Shown: piece by piece, positions 1-9,320 of the stretch | Layout: each line of letters opens with the position of its first letter | Position numbering within the stretch: position 1 is the stretch's first letter | Assembly (NCBI RefSeq): GCF_008298035.1 | Contig: NZ_CP042910.1 | Coordinates: forward strand, 1,198,001 to 1,262,000 | DNA from: Gimesia maris | Lineage (GTDB): Bacteria > Planctomycetota > Planctomycetia > Planctomycetales > Planctomycetaceae | Direction of reading: 5' to 3' | DNA length: 64,000 nucleotides | The notes under the pieces: generated by a model | Database searches by the model: none | Told to the model about the DNA's origin: nothing | What the model saw: only the letters and a program-made list of their open reading frames with translations | Program-made: the position numbers and the translations under genes

Positions 1-2
1 TT

Positions 3-644
3 CCGAATCTGTACGCGATTCGAGGGACTCCCAATCGTAGCGTGCGGCTGTGGGCAGAGAGTCTTGACAAACTCGCGGACAACGACGCGGCTGCCCTTGT
101 CGGCGGCCACACCAGACCAATTCTCGGAGCGAGTAAGGTCAAACAAGTTCTCAAAGACTACCACGATGCCGTTCAATTTATTCATGACAAGACTGTTGAA
201 GGAATGAACAAGGGAATGACGCCTGACGAACTGGTCGAATACGTGCAGCTTCCCGAAAACCTTGCGAGTAAAGACTATTTGCAGCCATTCTACGGGCATC
301 CTGAATGGGGGGTGCGTAGTGTCTTCAACGGATACCTGGGCTGGTTCGATGGTAACCCAACCAATCTGTTTCGACTCTCGCCAAAATCAGAAGCAGAACG
401 TGTTGCAAAGTTGGCCGGCGGAACGGACAAGCTCTTAGCATCGGCCCATGACGCATTGGCGGCAGACGACAATCAGTGGGCCGCACAACTTGCCGACCAT
501 TTGTTGGCGATTGAGCCAGGCAATCCGACTGCGATGCAAATTAAAGCCGACGCGCTGACCAGGCTCGCCCGCAACATGGTCAATGCAACCGCCCGCAACT
601 ACTACCTGAGCGTTGCTCGCGAATTGCGTGAAAAGACACAATAA
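3..644 (+). CDS. Alkyl/aryl sulfatase, C-terminal part (cut by window edge)
   Basis: The frame is open from base 3, so the gene begins outside the window; the GTG at 42 is internal. The visible 213 residues match the end of the SdsA/BDS1 type of metallo-beta-lactamase-fold alkyl sulfatase. An 'RGTPNRS' segment leads into the last strand of the hydrolase fold ('VGGHTRPI'), followed by the helical dimerisation domain ('KDYHDAVQFIHDKT', 'LPENLA') and the family's 'YLGWFDGNPT' segment. The last ~80 residues resemble the sterol-carrier-like tail start ('LADHLLAIEPGNPTA'). The family cleaves alkyl sulfate esters to alcohol and sulfate, usually outside the cytoplasm. The zinc-binding HxHxDH motif would lie upstream and cannot be checked. 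Confidence 0.85.
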   Translation, partial: PNLYAIRGTPNRSVRLWAESLDKLADNDAAALVGGHTRPILGASKVKQVLKDYHDAVQFIHDKTVEGMNKGMTPDELVEYVQLPENLASKDYLQPFYGHPEWGVRSVFNGYLGWFDGNPTNLFRLSPKSEAERVAKLAGGTDKLLASAHDALAADDNQWAAQLADHLLAIEPGNPTAMQIKADALTRLARNMVNATARNYYLSVARELREKTQ

Positions 645-688
645 AAATTATCTGTCCAGATTGAAAAGAGGGGAACTGCAGAATCATT

Positions 689-723
689 AAAGGGGACAGA
701 ACCATTCGGGTCAGTCCCCTTTG
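689..723. repeat. REP-like imperfect palindrome downstream of the sulfatase
   Basis: AAAGGGGAC (689-697) pairs with GTCCCCTTT (714-722), with an inner ACC/GGT pairing around an ATTC loop. It sits between the sulfatase stop and the convergent PQQ gene, where a REP element or bidirectional terminator is expected. The core AAAGGGG(A/T)CAG recurs beside the IS110 copies at about 15.65, 22.36 and 23.6 kb. Confidence 0.6.
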
Positions 724-761
724 TATATTTACTATTCCTTTGCAGTCCTTCTTTCCCGGCT

Positions 762-2093
762 CTACTGATGAATGCAATACAGCTGGCTGCCGGTTCTCAG
801 GACCAGGTAACCGTTCACAATGCCGGCACCGTAGAGGGTCGGGCGGGAGAACATGGCTGCGGAGCGGCGGCGTTCTTCTGAATCTTCGGCGGCGGTCGGA
901 ATGTTGTTCACAGGGGGCGCGTCTTCGGTCCAGAGTTCGTTTTCTGCGACGACTTTGAATTCGTTACCCGCCTGCAAGACGGTGGTGATCCCGTTTTTGC
1001 CAAAGAAGTAAATGTGATCCCCCAGGCCGACCGGAGTGGCCCAGCAGGATTCTTTGATGCGGCTGGTATAAACTTCTTTGCCGTCAGTCGCGTTCAGACA
1101 GTAAACCACGCCGACCCGGTTCACCCAGTACGCATTTCCCTGGTAGACGATGGGAGTCGCCCAGGAAGGGACCGGGCTTGCGTTGGTCCAGACGAACTGA
1201 GGCTGCCAGGTCTGATCCTGCTGTTTGACTTCAAACAGGCCGTTCGACTTTTTCGCCAGTTCGTTGTTATCGCCTTCGCGTCCGGGGGAAGCGCCGATCA
1301 GGAATTGCCCATTGCCGACCGGGAGAGGACTGGTCTTGTTGTTGCCGCCGACTTCTTCGTAGGTCCAGAGCTGTTTTCCGGTCTGGGGATCATAGCCGTC
1401 AACAGAACCGGCAGAACTGCAGACGACCTGGAATGTTTTGTTTACCGGAACCAGCATGGGAGAACTCCAGCTGACGCGACTCTTACGGTCGGTCTTCCAG
1501 AGCTCGCTGCCGTCGGCTTTGCTGACCGCGGTCAGGTAGGAAGGGCCTTCGTCGTCGATCAGAATCATCAGTCGATCCTGCCATTGCACCGGAGAGGCGG
1601 ACAGTCCGAATTTATTCTGTGGAGCACCGTAGCGTTTCGTGAGTGAGGCTGCCCATTTCCGTTTTCCGGCATGCGACAATGCTACGATGTCGCCACTTTC
1701 AAAGTAGGCATAAATTCCCTTCTCATCCAGAACCGGAGTGGGAGCTGCCCGGCTGATATACACGCTGTTTTTCTCTGGATAAGTCGAAGGTTCCACATGA
1801 TCCCAGAGCTGTTTGCCGGACTGCAGTGAGTAGCAGACGACGTGCAGTTTTTCTTTGTTGGGGCCTTCCACGGAGGTGACATACACCTGATCGCCCCAGA
1901 TGACCGGGCTGGACTGACCATAACCGGGAATGTCGACTTTCCATTCCAGGTTTTTTTCAGAAGACCAGCTGGTGGGAACGGAATCGGCTTTGATGGCAGA
2001 GGCATCCGCTCCCAGAAAACCGGGCCAGCGATCCTGGGCAGAGAGTTCCGATGTGCACAGCAGTAACAGCAGGACGACAATACGCAGACTCAT
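762..2093 (-). CDS. Secreted PQQ-like beta-propeller repeat protein
   Basis: 443-aa exported protein. An N-terminal signal peptide (MSLRIVVLLLLLC...LSAQD) is followed by 'RWPGFLGADAS', the usual opening of planctomycete PQQ-binding-like propellers related to BamB. Several blades carry the GKQLW/GSELW/GKEVY signature (for example 'SGKQLWDHVE', 'DGSELWKTDR', 'TGKQLWTYEE', 'DGKEVYTSR'), typical of seven- or eight-bladed WD-like quinoprotein folds. The frame is open to 2240, but the ATG at 2093 has an AGGA about seven bases upstream and begins the signal peptide, so that start is preferred. No catalytic residues are evident; many homologues are structural or of unknown substrate. It is monocistronic. 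Confidence 0.85.
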   Translation of the reverse strand: MSLRIVVLLLLLCTSELSAQDRWPGFLGADASAIKADSVPTSWSSEKNLEWKVDIPGYGQSSPVIWGDQVYVTSVEGPNKEKLHVVCYSLQSGKQLWDHVEPSTYPEKNSVYISRAAPTPVLDEKGIYAYFESGDIVALSHAGKRKWAASLTKRYGAPQNKFGLSASPVQWQDRLMILIDDEGPSYLTAVSKADGSELWKTDRKSRVSWSSPMLVPVNKTFQVVCSSAGSVDGYDPQTGKQLWTYEEVGGNNKTSPLPVGNGQFLIGASPGREGDNNELAKKSNGLFEVKQQDQTWQPQFVWTNASPVPSWATPIVYQGNAYWVNRVGVVYCLNATDGKEVYTSRIKESCWATPVGLGDHIYFFGKNGITTVLQAGNEFKVVAENELWTEDAPPVNNIPTAAEDSEERRRSAAMFSRPTLYGAGIVNGYLVLRTGSQLYCIHQ

Positions 2094-2412
2094 TCGATCA
2101 ATCCTCATATGATTCAATTCAGGGAAAACGCGTCCGGTTCTGATGGCGTCGGCTGACCGGAGCGTGCAGCGGCGTGCGCGGATGGTTTCCTCCGAAAATG
2201 ATTCACGGAGCCTGCCCGGCTTGAAGGCGGTGATCCTCACAACTGCATCTTAGCATGCGGTGACAGAATAGTACATTGAACAACCGGTTGTGACAGAGAT
2301 CAGAGGCCGCTTAGATGAGTTCCGGATGTGGATGTTGGGAAACGAGCTGCGTGAAATCTGAGTGAAAGCAAGATGATTTCTCTGGTTCAACATCACGAGT
2401 ATATTCCGATTC

Positions 2413-3153
2413 TTAAAATTGTCTGGCGAACATATGAAGATACGAGATATCCCATTCCTTCAATAGATTATTTGAACTGTTGTAGGTCGTCTGACCTGAA
2501 CCGAAGCACCGCATTTCATTTTCTGGAAATATATTGTTGAGAATTCTGGCATAATCTGTATCAGGAAGAGGGGCCGATAATTTTAATTCCAGCTCGCGTT
2601 CTGTGTTGCCAAATAAGTTCGTCTCAGTTACGGCATCAATGTCTGGTGAAATCCAGTCCTCTTCAAAGACAGGCTCAGGAAACACTGTCCCATTAAAGTA
2701 AGAACTGAGGTACGCTAAAAATTGATTACACTTGAGTACACCATCATCGAGTGCTTCATTAGCACCCACTCTCAAGTGGATACATGAAATCTGATGAAAC
2801 AGGTCAGGATCATAATTACTTATTATCCGCTGATATTTACTCTCTGAATTGATTACTGCTTCAGTTAATTGTTCTTGTGTCAGCTGTAATACAGAATCAC
2901 TTCTGGTGAATACACTGACTTTCATGTCCGATAACTCTGCTATCAGCGATCCCGAATCACTTTGCTTGCTATCAACTGAGAAAAAAAGTATCTGGAGAGT
3001 TGATTTCCGATCAGATAAAACAGCTCCATTAAATGCAGAACATGCCGCCCAGTTAACGTAATAGGGAAATGGTTCATTTAAAAGTAGCTGTAATTCTTTG
3101 AGAATGAAATTACTTTTCGTAAGTAGTTTCAAATGATCTGGATTTTGCACCAC
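2413..3153 (-). CDS. Hypothetical protein, 246 aa
   Basis: I do not recognise this protein. It has no signal peptide or membrane segment and looks cytoplasmic and mixed alpha/beta, with an acidic central part ('FEEDWISPDIDAVTE'). The start is one of two adjacent GTG codons (3153 or 3150) behind a GAGGAG Shine-Dalgarno sequence; spacing favours the second slightly. Base composition is more AT-rich than the flanking PQQ and toroid genes, which may point to acquisition. It is not in an obvious operon: the next gene upstream on the same strand starts downstream of position 3220. No function is proposed. Confidence 0.65.
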   Translation of the reverse strand: MVQNPDHLKLLTKSNFILKELQLLLNEPFPYYVNWAACSAFNGAVLSDRKSTLQILFFSVDSKQSDSGSLIAELSDMKVSVFTRSDSVLQLTQEQLTEAVINSESKYQRIISNYDPDLFHQISCIHLRVGANEALDDGVLKCNQFLAYLSSYFNGTVFPEPVFEEDWISPDIDAVTETNLFGNTERELELKLSAPLPDTDYARILNNIFPENEMRCFGSGQTTYNSSNNLLKEWDISYLHMFARQF

Positions 3154-3219
3154 TTCTCCTCAGAAAAAGTGAAATCAAATGGACTCAATCGAGGCAGACA
3201 CTGACTCCATTCAGTTTGA

Positions 3220-4542
3220 TTATTTTACTGGAATGATTTGCTTCGGTTCGGGCAGGGCATGAGCCGCGCATTCGGCGAAGAAGAAGGTCGCCATATTCAG
3301 TTTAGAATAATCGTAATGATTGATGGCGGCTTCAATGTTGTTACGGTGGGAGCCGTCATCGGCGAGGGCGACAATCGCTGCGGCTGCGAGCGGGTTTTGC
3401 ATCCAGGCCTGTTCGTACGACTTGCGTTCGCCCCGTAAGGTCTTGTTGCCTGTGCGGGCCAGACGTTCGGCGTCCGACTGGGTCTTCTGTGGGAACCAAG
3501 TATTGTAAACCGCCCGCCAGTCTGCGTTGCCGAAGACCTTCGTATCCTGGTTGTCGAATTTTGAATAGGCTTTGAGCGATTCAAGGGCCTGCGTAGCGTT
3601 CAATTTTAATCCCGTTTGATAGAGTGCCCGCAGCTTTTCGTCCGTTTCCATCGCGACAAGTTGTGCCAGCGAAGCCTGGGAGCCGACGTAGATCCAGAGC
3701 TGGTGTGTGTCGATGTGACGAATGGCGTCGCGGTCTCTGGCATAACCTTCCGCGCAGATTTCCGCCCGTGATTTCTTCGCATGTTCGGGTACCACCGCTT
3801 GTGCTGCCTGATAACGATCCAGCCAGATCTGATCGCCGGTCACATCATACATGGCCCGCAACAGGTACAGATAGCGGACGGCATCGCGAAACAGGTGCCC
3901 TGTGTACCCGCCACGAAACTGACCTTTGAACGCGCCATCGCCGGGACAGCGCCAGCCAGTGGATTCGAGTACGTTCGCGACGGATTTCATTTTCGCGACG
4001 ATCTCCCGCCGTTCGTCGGCAGTGGGCAGATCGCTCATCACATAGACATGCAGGCCATAAAACCAGGGATGCGTCTGATCGTCGGAACCGAGTGGATAAT
4101 GGCAGACGCCGTCCGTTCCCACGCCGCGTACGATCATGCCCGGCACATCTGAGACCGACGCACACTTCATCAACCCGCGTGCCAGCCGCCGTGCCTGTTC
4201 TTTGTCGAGTGGATTGCCTGTACGTCGAGCCCGCTCACAGAGAGCGGGTAGATACAGGCCCGTAAACATCGGACCGTCTTCAATGGGACTCCGCCAGCCA
4301 ATCGCGTTGGGTTTGCCCAGCCGACAGTCTTCCGGCGTCGGCAGATCACCCTCAAAGTCATGAATGATGCCGTACGAATCAACGAATCGATGCCACAATT
4401 CCGCATGCGCCTGTTCGACACCTTTGAGAACAGGTTGCGTAACAGGCTCAGCAGCAGGGACTGCAGTGAGTGAAGTCAGTAACAGGATATTGAGCAAGAG
4501 TAAGAAGTGTTTTATTTTGTACATTGACTTGTTCAACTTCAT
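3220..4542 (-). CDS. Secreted alpha/alpha-toroid-like protein (hypothetical)
   Basis: 440 aa with a signal peptide ('FLLLLNILLLTSLTAVPAAEP'). The body is rich in helices and Trp/His/Asp motifs ('AELWHRFVDSYGIIHDFEGD', 'GWRSPIEDGPMFTGLYLPAL', 'GGYTGHLFRDAVRYLYLLRAMYD'), resembling six-hairpin glycosidase-like or lyase-like secreted proteins of planctomycetes. A polysaccharide-related role is an inference only, as I cannot place catalytic residues. The start at 4542 gives two possible ATGs six codons apart, both compatible with the signal peptide. The 3' end has no clear terminator. Confidence 0.7.
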   Translation of the reverse strand: MKLNKSMYKIKHFLLLLNILLLTSLTAVPAAEPVTQPVLKGVEQAHAELWHRFVDSYGIIHDFEGDLPTPEDCRLGKPNAIGWRSPIEDGPMFTGLYLPALCERARRTGNPLDKEQARRLARGLMKCASVSDVPGMIVRGVGTDGVCHYPLGSDDQTHPWFYGLHVYVMSDLPTADERREIVAKMKSVANVLESTGWRCPGDGAFKGQFRGGYTGHLFRDAVRYLYLLRAMYDVTGDQIWLDRYQAAQAVVPEHAKKSRAEICAEGYARDRDAIRHIDTHQLWIYVGSQASLAQLVAMETDEKLRALYQTGLKLNATQALESLKAYSKFDNQDTKVFGNADWRAVYNTWFPQKTQSDAERLARTGNKTLRGERKSYEQAWMQNPLAAAAIVALADDGSHRNNIEAAINHYDYSKLNMATFFFAECAAHALPEPKQIIPVK

Positions 4543-4824
4543 TTAAAGTCTCTTTAATTTGTTTGATGCTTGAAGATTTAAGTTTTTTGTATGAGTTATA
4601 AAGTACTCATGAAGCTCAATTCTTTTTTTGCTGGTTAATTTAATGATTCAAAACTGCTATTAGATGCAGGGTTAAAATCGAGTACATGCTTGAACATCGG
4701 TTTACTCAAGGTATGATGGTAAGGCATATCATTTGAATACTAAATAAAGCTTCTCACGACTTAAGCACGAAGGTAATAGTTCAGCAAAATAATCTTAAAT
4801 CACTTCAATACATCATTGGCGATT
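4543..4824. other. AT-rich intergenic region before the ABC-3C cassette
   Basis: About 280 bases between two divergent genes. The sequence becomes markedly AT-rich here, continuing through the three-gene cassette. I see no repeat, tRNA or att-like duplication that would mark an island edge. Confidence 0.5.
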
Positions 4825-5595
4825 ATGAGCAAGAATAAAAGAAAAGATTACACTCCTGCACAAAATATTGCTTTGACATGTCAGGTTAGCGGCGTGTGCC
4901 CTTTATGTACAGAGCCTCTATTTCATACGAAAAAAGGCAAGAGCTACAAGGCTTATGAGATTGCACATATCTATCCATTGAACCCATCCCCAGAAGAAAT
5001 TGAATTACTTAAGGATGAGGAGAAATTAAGCGATGATGTTAACGATGAAAAGAATGTCATTCCATTGTGTGAGAGTTGTCACGGGAAGTTAGATAAATTT
5101 AGGACGGTTGAAGAGTACAGATTGCTGGTAAAGTTAAAGAAAGGACTTCTCGAGAGATCTTATCAAGAGCTTCTCTGGAAGCAATTCGGTATCGAATCCG
5201 AACTCATTTCAATTATTGAATCTCTATATGAACTAGACATAACCGAAATCGACAACAGTGTAGATATTGGTTATGACCCAAAAACTATTAACGATAAAAC
5301 AAACCAAAGTATCAGTAGACCTACCGTTCGAAAAATACGAAACAATGTGACAGACTATTACAGTTTTATTAAATCACAGATAGCAATTCTCGATAAGTCA
5401 AATGCTGAATTTTCAAATCTCGTTTCGCTTCAAATAAAATCCTTCTATACAAAACAAAAACAGCAAAAAATCAGCCAGCAGGCTGTTTTTGATAACATTG
5501 TCAAATGGATTCAGATGAAGACAAAACCCCAAAGTAAAGATGGAGCAGAGATTATTACATCTTTCTTTATTCAAAATTGTGAGGTTTTCGAGTGA
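4825..5595 (+). CDS. ABC-3C effector: HNH endonuclease with C-terminal association domain
   Basis: 256 aa. The N-terminal HNH/zinc-finger nuclease shows CPLC (residues ~25-28), the metal/catalytic His in 'AHIYPL' (~48), and the paired CESCH (~82-86). The Asn-rich 'NVIPLCESCHGKLDKF' is typical of HNH folds. After a linker, the C-terminal ~90 residues ('RPTVRKIRNNVTDYYSF' onward) form a helical domain of the type that couples effectors to ABC-three-component machinery. A TTG start at 4816 is possible, but the ATG at 4825 is preferred; no strong Shine-Dalgarno sequence is visible. The stop overlaps the GTG start of the next gene, implying tight translational coupling. The role as DNA-cutting toxin/effector is inferred from the family and the three-gene order. 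Confidence 0.8.
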   Translation: MSKNKRKDYTPAQNIALTCQVSGVCPLCTEPLFHTKKGKSYKAYEIAHIYPLNPSPEEIELLKDEEKLSDDVNDEKNVIPLCESCHGKLDKFRTVEEYRLLVKLKKGLLERSYQELLWKQFGIESELISIIESLYELDITEIDNSVDIGYDPKTINDKTNQSISRPTVRKIRNNVTDYYSFIKSQIAILDKSNAEFSNLVSLQIKSFYTKQKQQKISQQAVFDNIVKWIQMKTKPQSKDGAEIITSFFIQNCEVFE

Positions 5596-5813
5596 TAGTC
5601 CCCAACAAATTCACTTCGCTAGATCAGTCGCTTCTTTCTCAACTACCTTCGATCTTAGAGAAACTTGAAAATGAAGTGACTGTTTATGAATTATATCAAA
5701 AGACACAGAAGGATTTTGAGGATATTGGCGAGTTCATTTTAGCTCTGGACTCCTTGTTTGTTCTAGGTCGTATTGAACTTGATGTTGACAAGGAGTCAAT
5801 AAAAACATGTTAG
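5592..5813 (+). CDS. ABC-3C middle component (small linker protein)
   Basis: 73 aa, starting with GTG at 5592 that overlaps the upstream TGA and ending seven bases inside the ATPase gene. The layout 'MIVPNKF..LDQSLLS' then '..TVYELYQKT' and 'FILALDSLFVLGRIELD' matches small winged-helix-like middle components of ABC-three-component systems (MC6-like; subtype uncertain). These proteins bridge the effector C-terminal domain and the ATPase. It has no membrane segment or catalytic motif. The double overlap shows that the three genes are made together in fixed ratio. Confidence 0.75.
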   Translation: MIVPNKFTSLDQSLLSQLPSILEKLENEVTVYELYQKTQKDFEDIGEFILALDSLFVLGRIELDVDKESIKTC

Positions 5814-7423
5814 TAGAGATTCACTGCGAGAAATTTAGAACCACTCCGGTCACTTTTACAGAAGGATTGAACGCTGTAGTTGGTGATAGTGTGGCAACCA
5901 ACTCAATAGGAAAATCCACTTTTTTAATGGTGATTGATTTTGTGATGGGGGGAGATACTTTTTATAAACACAATAAAGATGTGATAGATGAACTTGGGCA
6001 TCACGAGTATTTTTTTAAATTTGAATTCGATGGGATAGTTCATTCTTTTATGAGAGGTACAAGTAATTCTGATATTATTTTTAAATGCACTGAAGATCGA
6101 ATTGTAAGAGATTCAATTTCCACAAAAGAGTATCGTGAATTCCTAAGTGATTCTTATGGAATAAATCACTTAGGACTTACATTTAGAAAAATGGTTTCAC
6201 TGTTTTCTAGAATTTGGGGGAAAGAGAATCTTGACCCGTATCGACCTCTTACAGAGCATAAAAAACAAAAGGCTTCTGAATCCCTCGTTTTTGCGCTCAA
6301 GTTATTTGAAAAATATTACTCTATTGAGAATTTAACAGAATTATTAAAAGAAAAAGATTTAGAAAAGAAAGCTTTTTCTGATGCCTTTAGAGAGAATCTA
6401 ATTCCAAAAATTAGCAAAAAAAAATACATTCAAAATCAAATTACTACTGAGAAGATCTCTGGTGAACTGGATGACATCAAGAATCATCTGGAAAAATACG
6501 CAGTAAATATTAGAGAGATCGTAAATAGTGAAGTCGAAGAAATTAAATCTGAAAAAGATAATCTTCTACAATCTAAATTGCTCGTTGATATAAGATTAAA
6601 ACGTGTAGAAGAATCATTAAGACAGAATAGGAATGTTCGGAGTAAAAAATTTGATGTCCTTAAAAAATTCTTCCCAGAAGTTTTAGATAAAAAAATTGCT
6701 GAAGTTGAGGAGTTCCATTCTAATATCGCTAAAATATTAAAAAATGAACTTAAAGCTAGTGAAAAGGAGCTATTGGTCGAACAGTCACGTATCAACGAAG
6801 TGCTTGCTAAACTAGACGAGAAAATGAAATCTATTCTTAGCGAAAGTAGTATCGATAATCCTGGAGTCATAGTAGACCGGGTTTATGAGTTATCATCCAA
6901 TATGCGGACAGCAAATTTAGAAAATAAATATTACGATCAAAATATTGAACTAAATCAAACGGTCAAAAATATTAAGAACGAACTTAACGAATTAAAGAAG
7001 AACTTACTTGCTGAAATTGAAAATTTGATAAACACTACTCTAAGGGATTTATCTTCATTTATATATAGCTCAAGTAAGAAGAGTCCTTACCTGTCTTTTA
7101 CTTCCTCTAATTACAACTATGAAATATTTGAGGATACTGGTACCGGTAAAGCATACTCTAATCTTGTTTTATTTGACTGGGCAGTATTTATGACATCCGA
7201 TATACCTATTCTTATTCATGATTCTTTACTGTTCAAGAATGTGGAAAATGAAGCTGTTGCAAATATGATGTCAGTCTATGGGAATTTTAATAAGCAAGTC
7301 TTTATAGCAATTGATGAAGTACAAAAATATGGAGAGGAAGCTGAAGAAGTTATTGATCAACACACCGTTCTTCGTCTCTCAGACAATCATGTGTTATATA
7401 ACAAAGATTGGCGCAAGAAGTAA
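5807..7423 (+). CDS. ABC-3C ATPase, DUF2326-type SMC/RecN-like protein
   Basis: 538 aa. A P-loop occurs at residues ~26-38 (GDSVATNSIGKST), followed by 'FLMVIDFVMGGDTF'. A long Lys/Glu-rich coiled coil spans ~170-415, and a C-terminal ATPase half carries 'SNLVLFDWAVFM' and the Walker-B-like 'IPILIHDSLLF', as in DUF2326 proteins. It is short for an SMC protein but normal for this family. It is the sensor/motor of the ABC-3C cassette and probably loads on DNA or recognises invading nucleic acid (inference). The gene is far more AT-rich than the flanking chromosome, with frequent AAA/GAA/ATT codons, suggesting horizontal transfer. No recombinase or flanking repeat is visible. Confidence 0.85.
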   Translation: MLVEIHCEKFRTTPVTFTEGLNAVVGDSVATNSIGKSTFLMVIDFVMGGDTFYKHNKDVIDELGHHEYFFKFEFDGIVHSFMRGTSNSDIIFKCTEDRIVRDSISTKEYREFLSDSYGINHLGLTFRKMVSLFSRIWGKENLDPYRPLTEHKKQKASESLVFALKLFEKYYSIENLTELLKEKDLEKKAFSDAFRENLIPKISKKKYIQNQITTEKISGELDDIKNHLEKYAVNIREIVNSEVEEIKSEKDNLLQSKLLVDIRLKRVEESLRQNRNVRSKKFDVLKKFFPEVLDKKIAEVEEFHSNIAKILKNELKASEKELLVEQSRINEVLAKLDEKMKSILSESSIDNPGVIVDRVYELSSNMRTANLENKYYDQNIELNQTVKNIKNELNELKKNLLAEIENLINTTLRDLSSFIYSSSKKSPYLSFTSSNYNYEIFEDTGTGKAYSNLVLFDWAVFMTSDIPILIHDSLLFKNVENEAVANMMSVYGNFNKQVFIAIDEVQKYGEEAEEVIDQHTVLRLSDNHVLYNKDWRKK

Positions 7424-7505
7424 TTGTTAGAGCCGCATCTATTGATTGTTAGAATATCCTGCTGTGCTAACAATGTAGTAATAGGTGTAAGGAATTATTT
7501 ATTCG

Positions 7506-8741
7506 TCAATCAGCATACCGTTGTGCCGTAAAGCCCCAGTATAAGATTGAGACCACCAGAAACAGGGCGCTGATGATACAGACTCCTGACCAGCCGTAAT
7601 GGGTCCAACTCCAGACGCTGGCGGCGGCACCCAGTGATCCTCCGGCGAAGTAGGTGACGATGTAGATCGTGCCCAGGCGATTGCGTTCTTCCGGGGCCAG
7701 GCTGTAAATCCGTGACTGATTGCCTACGTGAACCGCCTGGATGCCCAGGTCCATCACCACAACGCCGATGCCCAGTCCGAGCAGAGTTTCTCCCCAAAGA
7801 TAAAAGATGCCGAACGAGGAGAGGGTGAAGAGCTGAAACAGCCCAATGATCGGCCGGGCACCGAACCGGTCTGCCAGGCGTCCAATCATGCCGGCGGTGA
7901 TGGCGCCTCCGATGGCCAGCAGGCCCAGCAGACCAGCCACATCACTTCCATAGTTCAAGGGGGGACGTTCGAGGTGAAATGCCAGCGTCATCCAGAACGC
8001 ACAGAATGCCGCCATGCTCATACTGCCAAACAGACACGATTCGCGCAGTACGGGTTCCGAGCGGAAAATTTTCCACATGGAGGTCAGCAGGCGAAAGTAC
8101 CCCATGCGGATCTGTGGCATGGTACTCGGAAGGTAACGCCAGAGTAGAATGAACAGGCAGACGAGCATCCCTGCCGCGAGGAAATAGATGAACTGCCAGT
8201 CAATCAGCTTTCCCAGGAATCCACTGATGGTTCGGCAGAGCAACAGACCGGTCAGGAGTCCGCCTACCACGGTGCCGACAACCTGACCGCGTTGTTCCGG
8301 GCTGGCCAGACTGGCGGCGAGGGATATCGTCATATGTGTGCCTGTGGTCGCCAGTCCCAGCGCGAGGCAGGAAAGCGAAAGCGAAACGACTCCGTGAGAG
8401 GTTCCGACGAACAGCAGCGCGCAGATCGAAAGGAAGACCGAGATCAGGATCAGGGGACGGCGGTTGAAGATATCTCCCAGAGGCAGAACCAGCAGCATAC
8501 CCACGGACTGACCAATCAGACATAACGTGGCGGCACTGCCGACTTCCCCTTCGGTCAGTCCCAGGTCGATAGCGATCAAACCCAACAGCGGCTGCATGTA
8601 ATACATGTTGCCGACCACCATGCCGACCGTCGTCGCCAGGAGCAGGGTCATACTTTTACTTAAACGTGGGGCGGAAGGAGCGGAGTTTCCTTCTTCCCCT
8701 TGTGAGGCAGGCGGGGTTTCCTGTCGGGTTGTCATTGTCAT
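7506..8741 (-). CDS. MFS transporter
   Basis: 411 aa, about 12 predicted transmembrane helices. Following a polar ~30-residue N-terminus, TM1 starts at 'MTLLLATTVGMVVGNMYYM'. The loop 2-3 motif 'LPLGDIFNRRPLI' and its second-half counterpart 'GRLADRFGARPIIG' are the A-type motifs of the major facilitator superfamily. The closest general resemblance is to YgaY/YnfM-like putative drug or arabinose-efflux permeases; the substrate is unknown. Two start codons (8741, 8735) lie six bases apart. It is convergent with the ABC-3C cassette and not part of it. Confidence 0.85.
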   Translation of the reverse strand: MTMTTRQETPPASQGEEGNSAPSAPRLSKSMTLLLATTVGMVVGNMYYMQPLLGLIAIDLGLTEGEVGSAATLCLIGQSVGMLLVLPLGDIFNRRPLILISVFLSICALLFVGTSHGVVSLSLSCLALGLATTGTHMTISLAASLASPEQRGQVVGTVVGGLLTGLLLCRTISGFLGKLIDWQFIYFLAAGMLVCLFILLWRYLPSTMPQIRMGYFRLLTSMWKIFRSEPVLRESCLFGSMSMAAFCAFWMTLAFHLERPPLNYGSDVAGLLGLLAIGGAITAGMIGRLADRFGARPIIGLFQLFTLSSFGIFYLWGETLLGLGIGVVVMDLGIQAVHVGNQSRIYSLAPEERNRLGTIYIVTYFAGGSLGAAASVWSWTHYGWSGVCIISALFLVVSILYWGFTAQRYAD

Positions 8742-9320
8742 TACACGTCGTATCTATCTGAAAAGCAATCTCTCAGCAGGGCGCTTCAAAAAGGAAGAAT
8801 CTGATCCAGGGTTCGGGAGGGCGTCTGGTAAGAGGGACACCCGCCAGCGTTTCCGGTTCAGGGCCCGCCCGGCTGAAGCAGACGTTCAGAGAAGCGACTG
8901 CAAACCAGGGGGCGTCAGGGGTGATTGTTTCAGATCAGAGCGTTTCGTGCCAGTCTCCGCTGGCCGCTGATTCGCCAGCCAATGTTCTTTTCCTCAAGCC
9001 CAGAGGGAATGTGCTGGAGTGACGCACAAGGCTCATTAACCAAACCCGACCACAAAACGGTTCAAGCTGAACCACGGTTGATTTCACTTTGATTAAGAAT
9101 ACATTTTCAATTTTTATTGACTACTGTTCTGTGGGTGGGTACGTTTATACACTTAGTGTGGTTTGTAATACCTTTGTTTCATTGATTCTCAAACAGAGCC
9201 TGACAAAACAAGGTACTCATAAGCTATTACCGTCTCCGCCGGCAGCGGAGTATTCACTGTGATCTCTGATTCAATCGCATCAGAGACAGAGGCCATTTAA
9301 TCGAAAAGAAAGACAGTGGC
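8742..9320. promoter_or_regulatory. Long leader/intergenic region with two hairpins before the channel operon
   Basis: About 580 bases without a credible gene. Just upstream of the ExbB-like start are two perfect stem-loops: CTCCGC/GCGGAG (9234-9250) and TCTCTGAT/ATCAGAGA (9263-9286). They end about 35 bases before the GTG start and could act in a 5' leader; no riboswitch family is recognised. The remainder shows nothing I can assign. Confidence 0.35.

Noticed and set aside
6484-6870. 128-aa Ser/Leu-rich frame antisense to the ABC-3C ATPase
   Set aside because: It is the complement of the coiled coil and typical of Lys/Glu-rich coding sequence.
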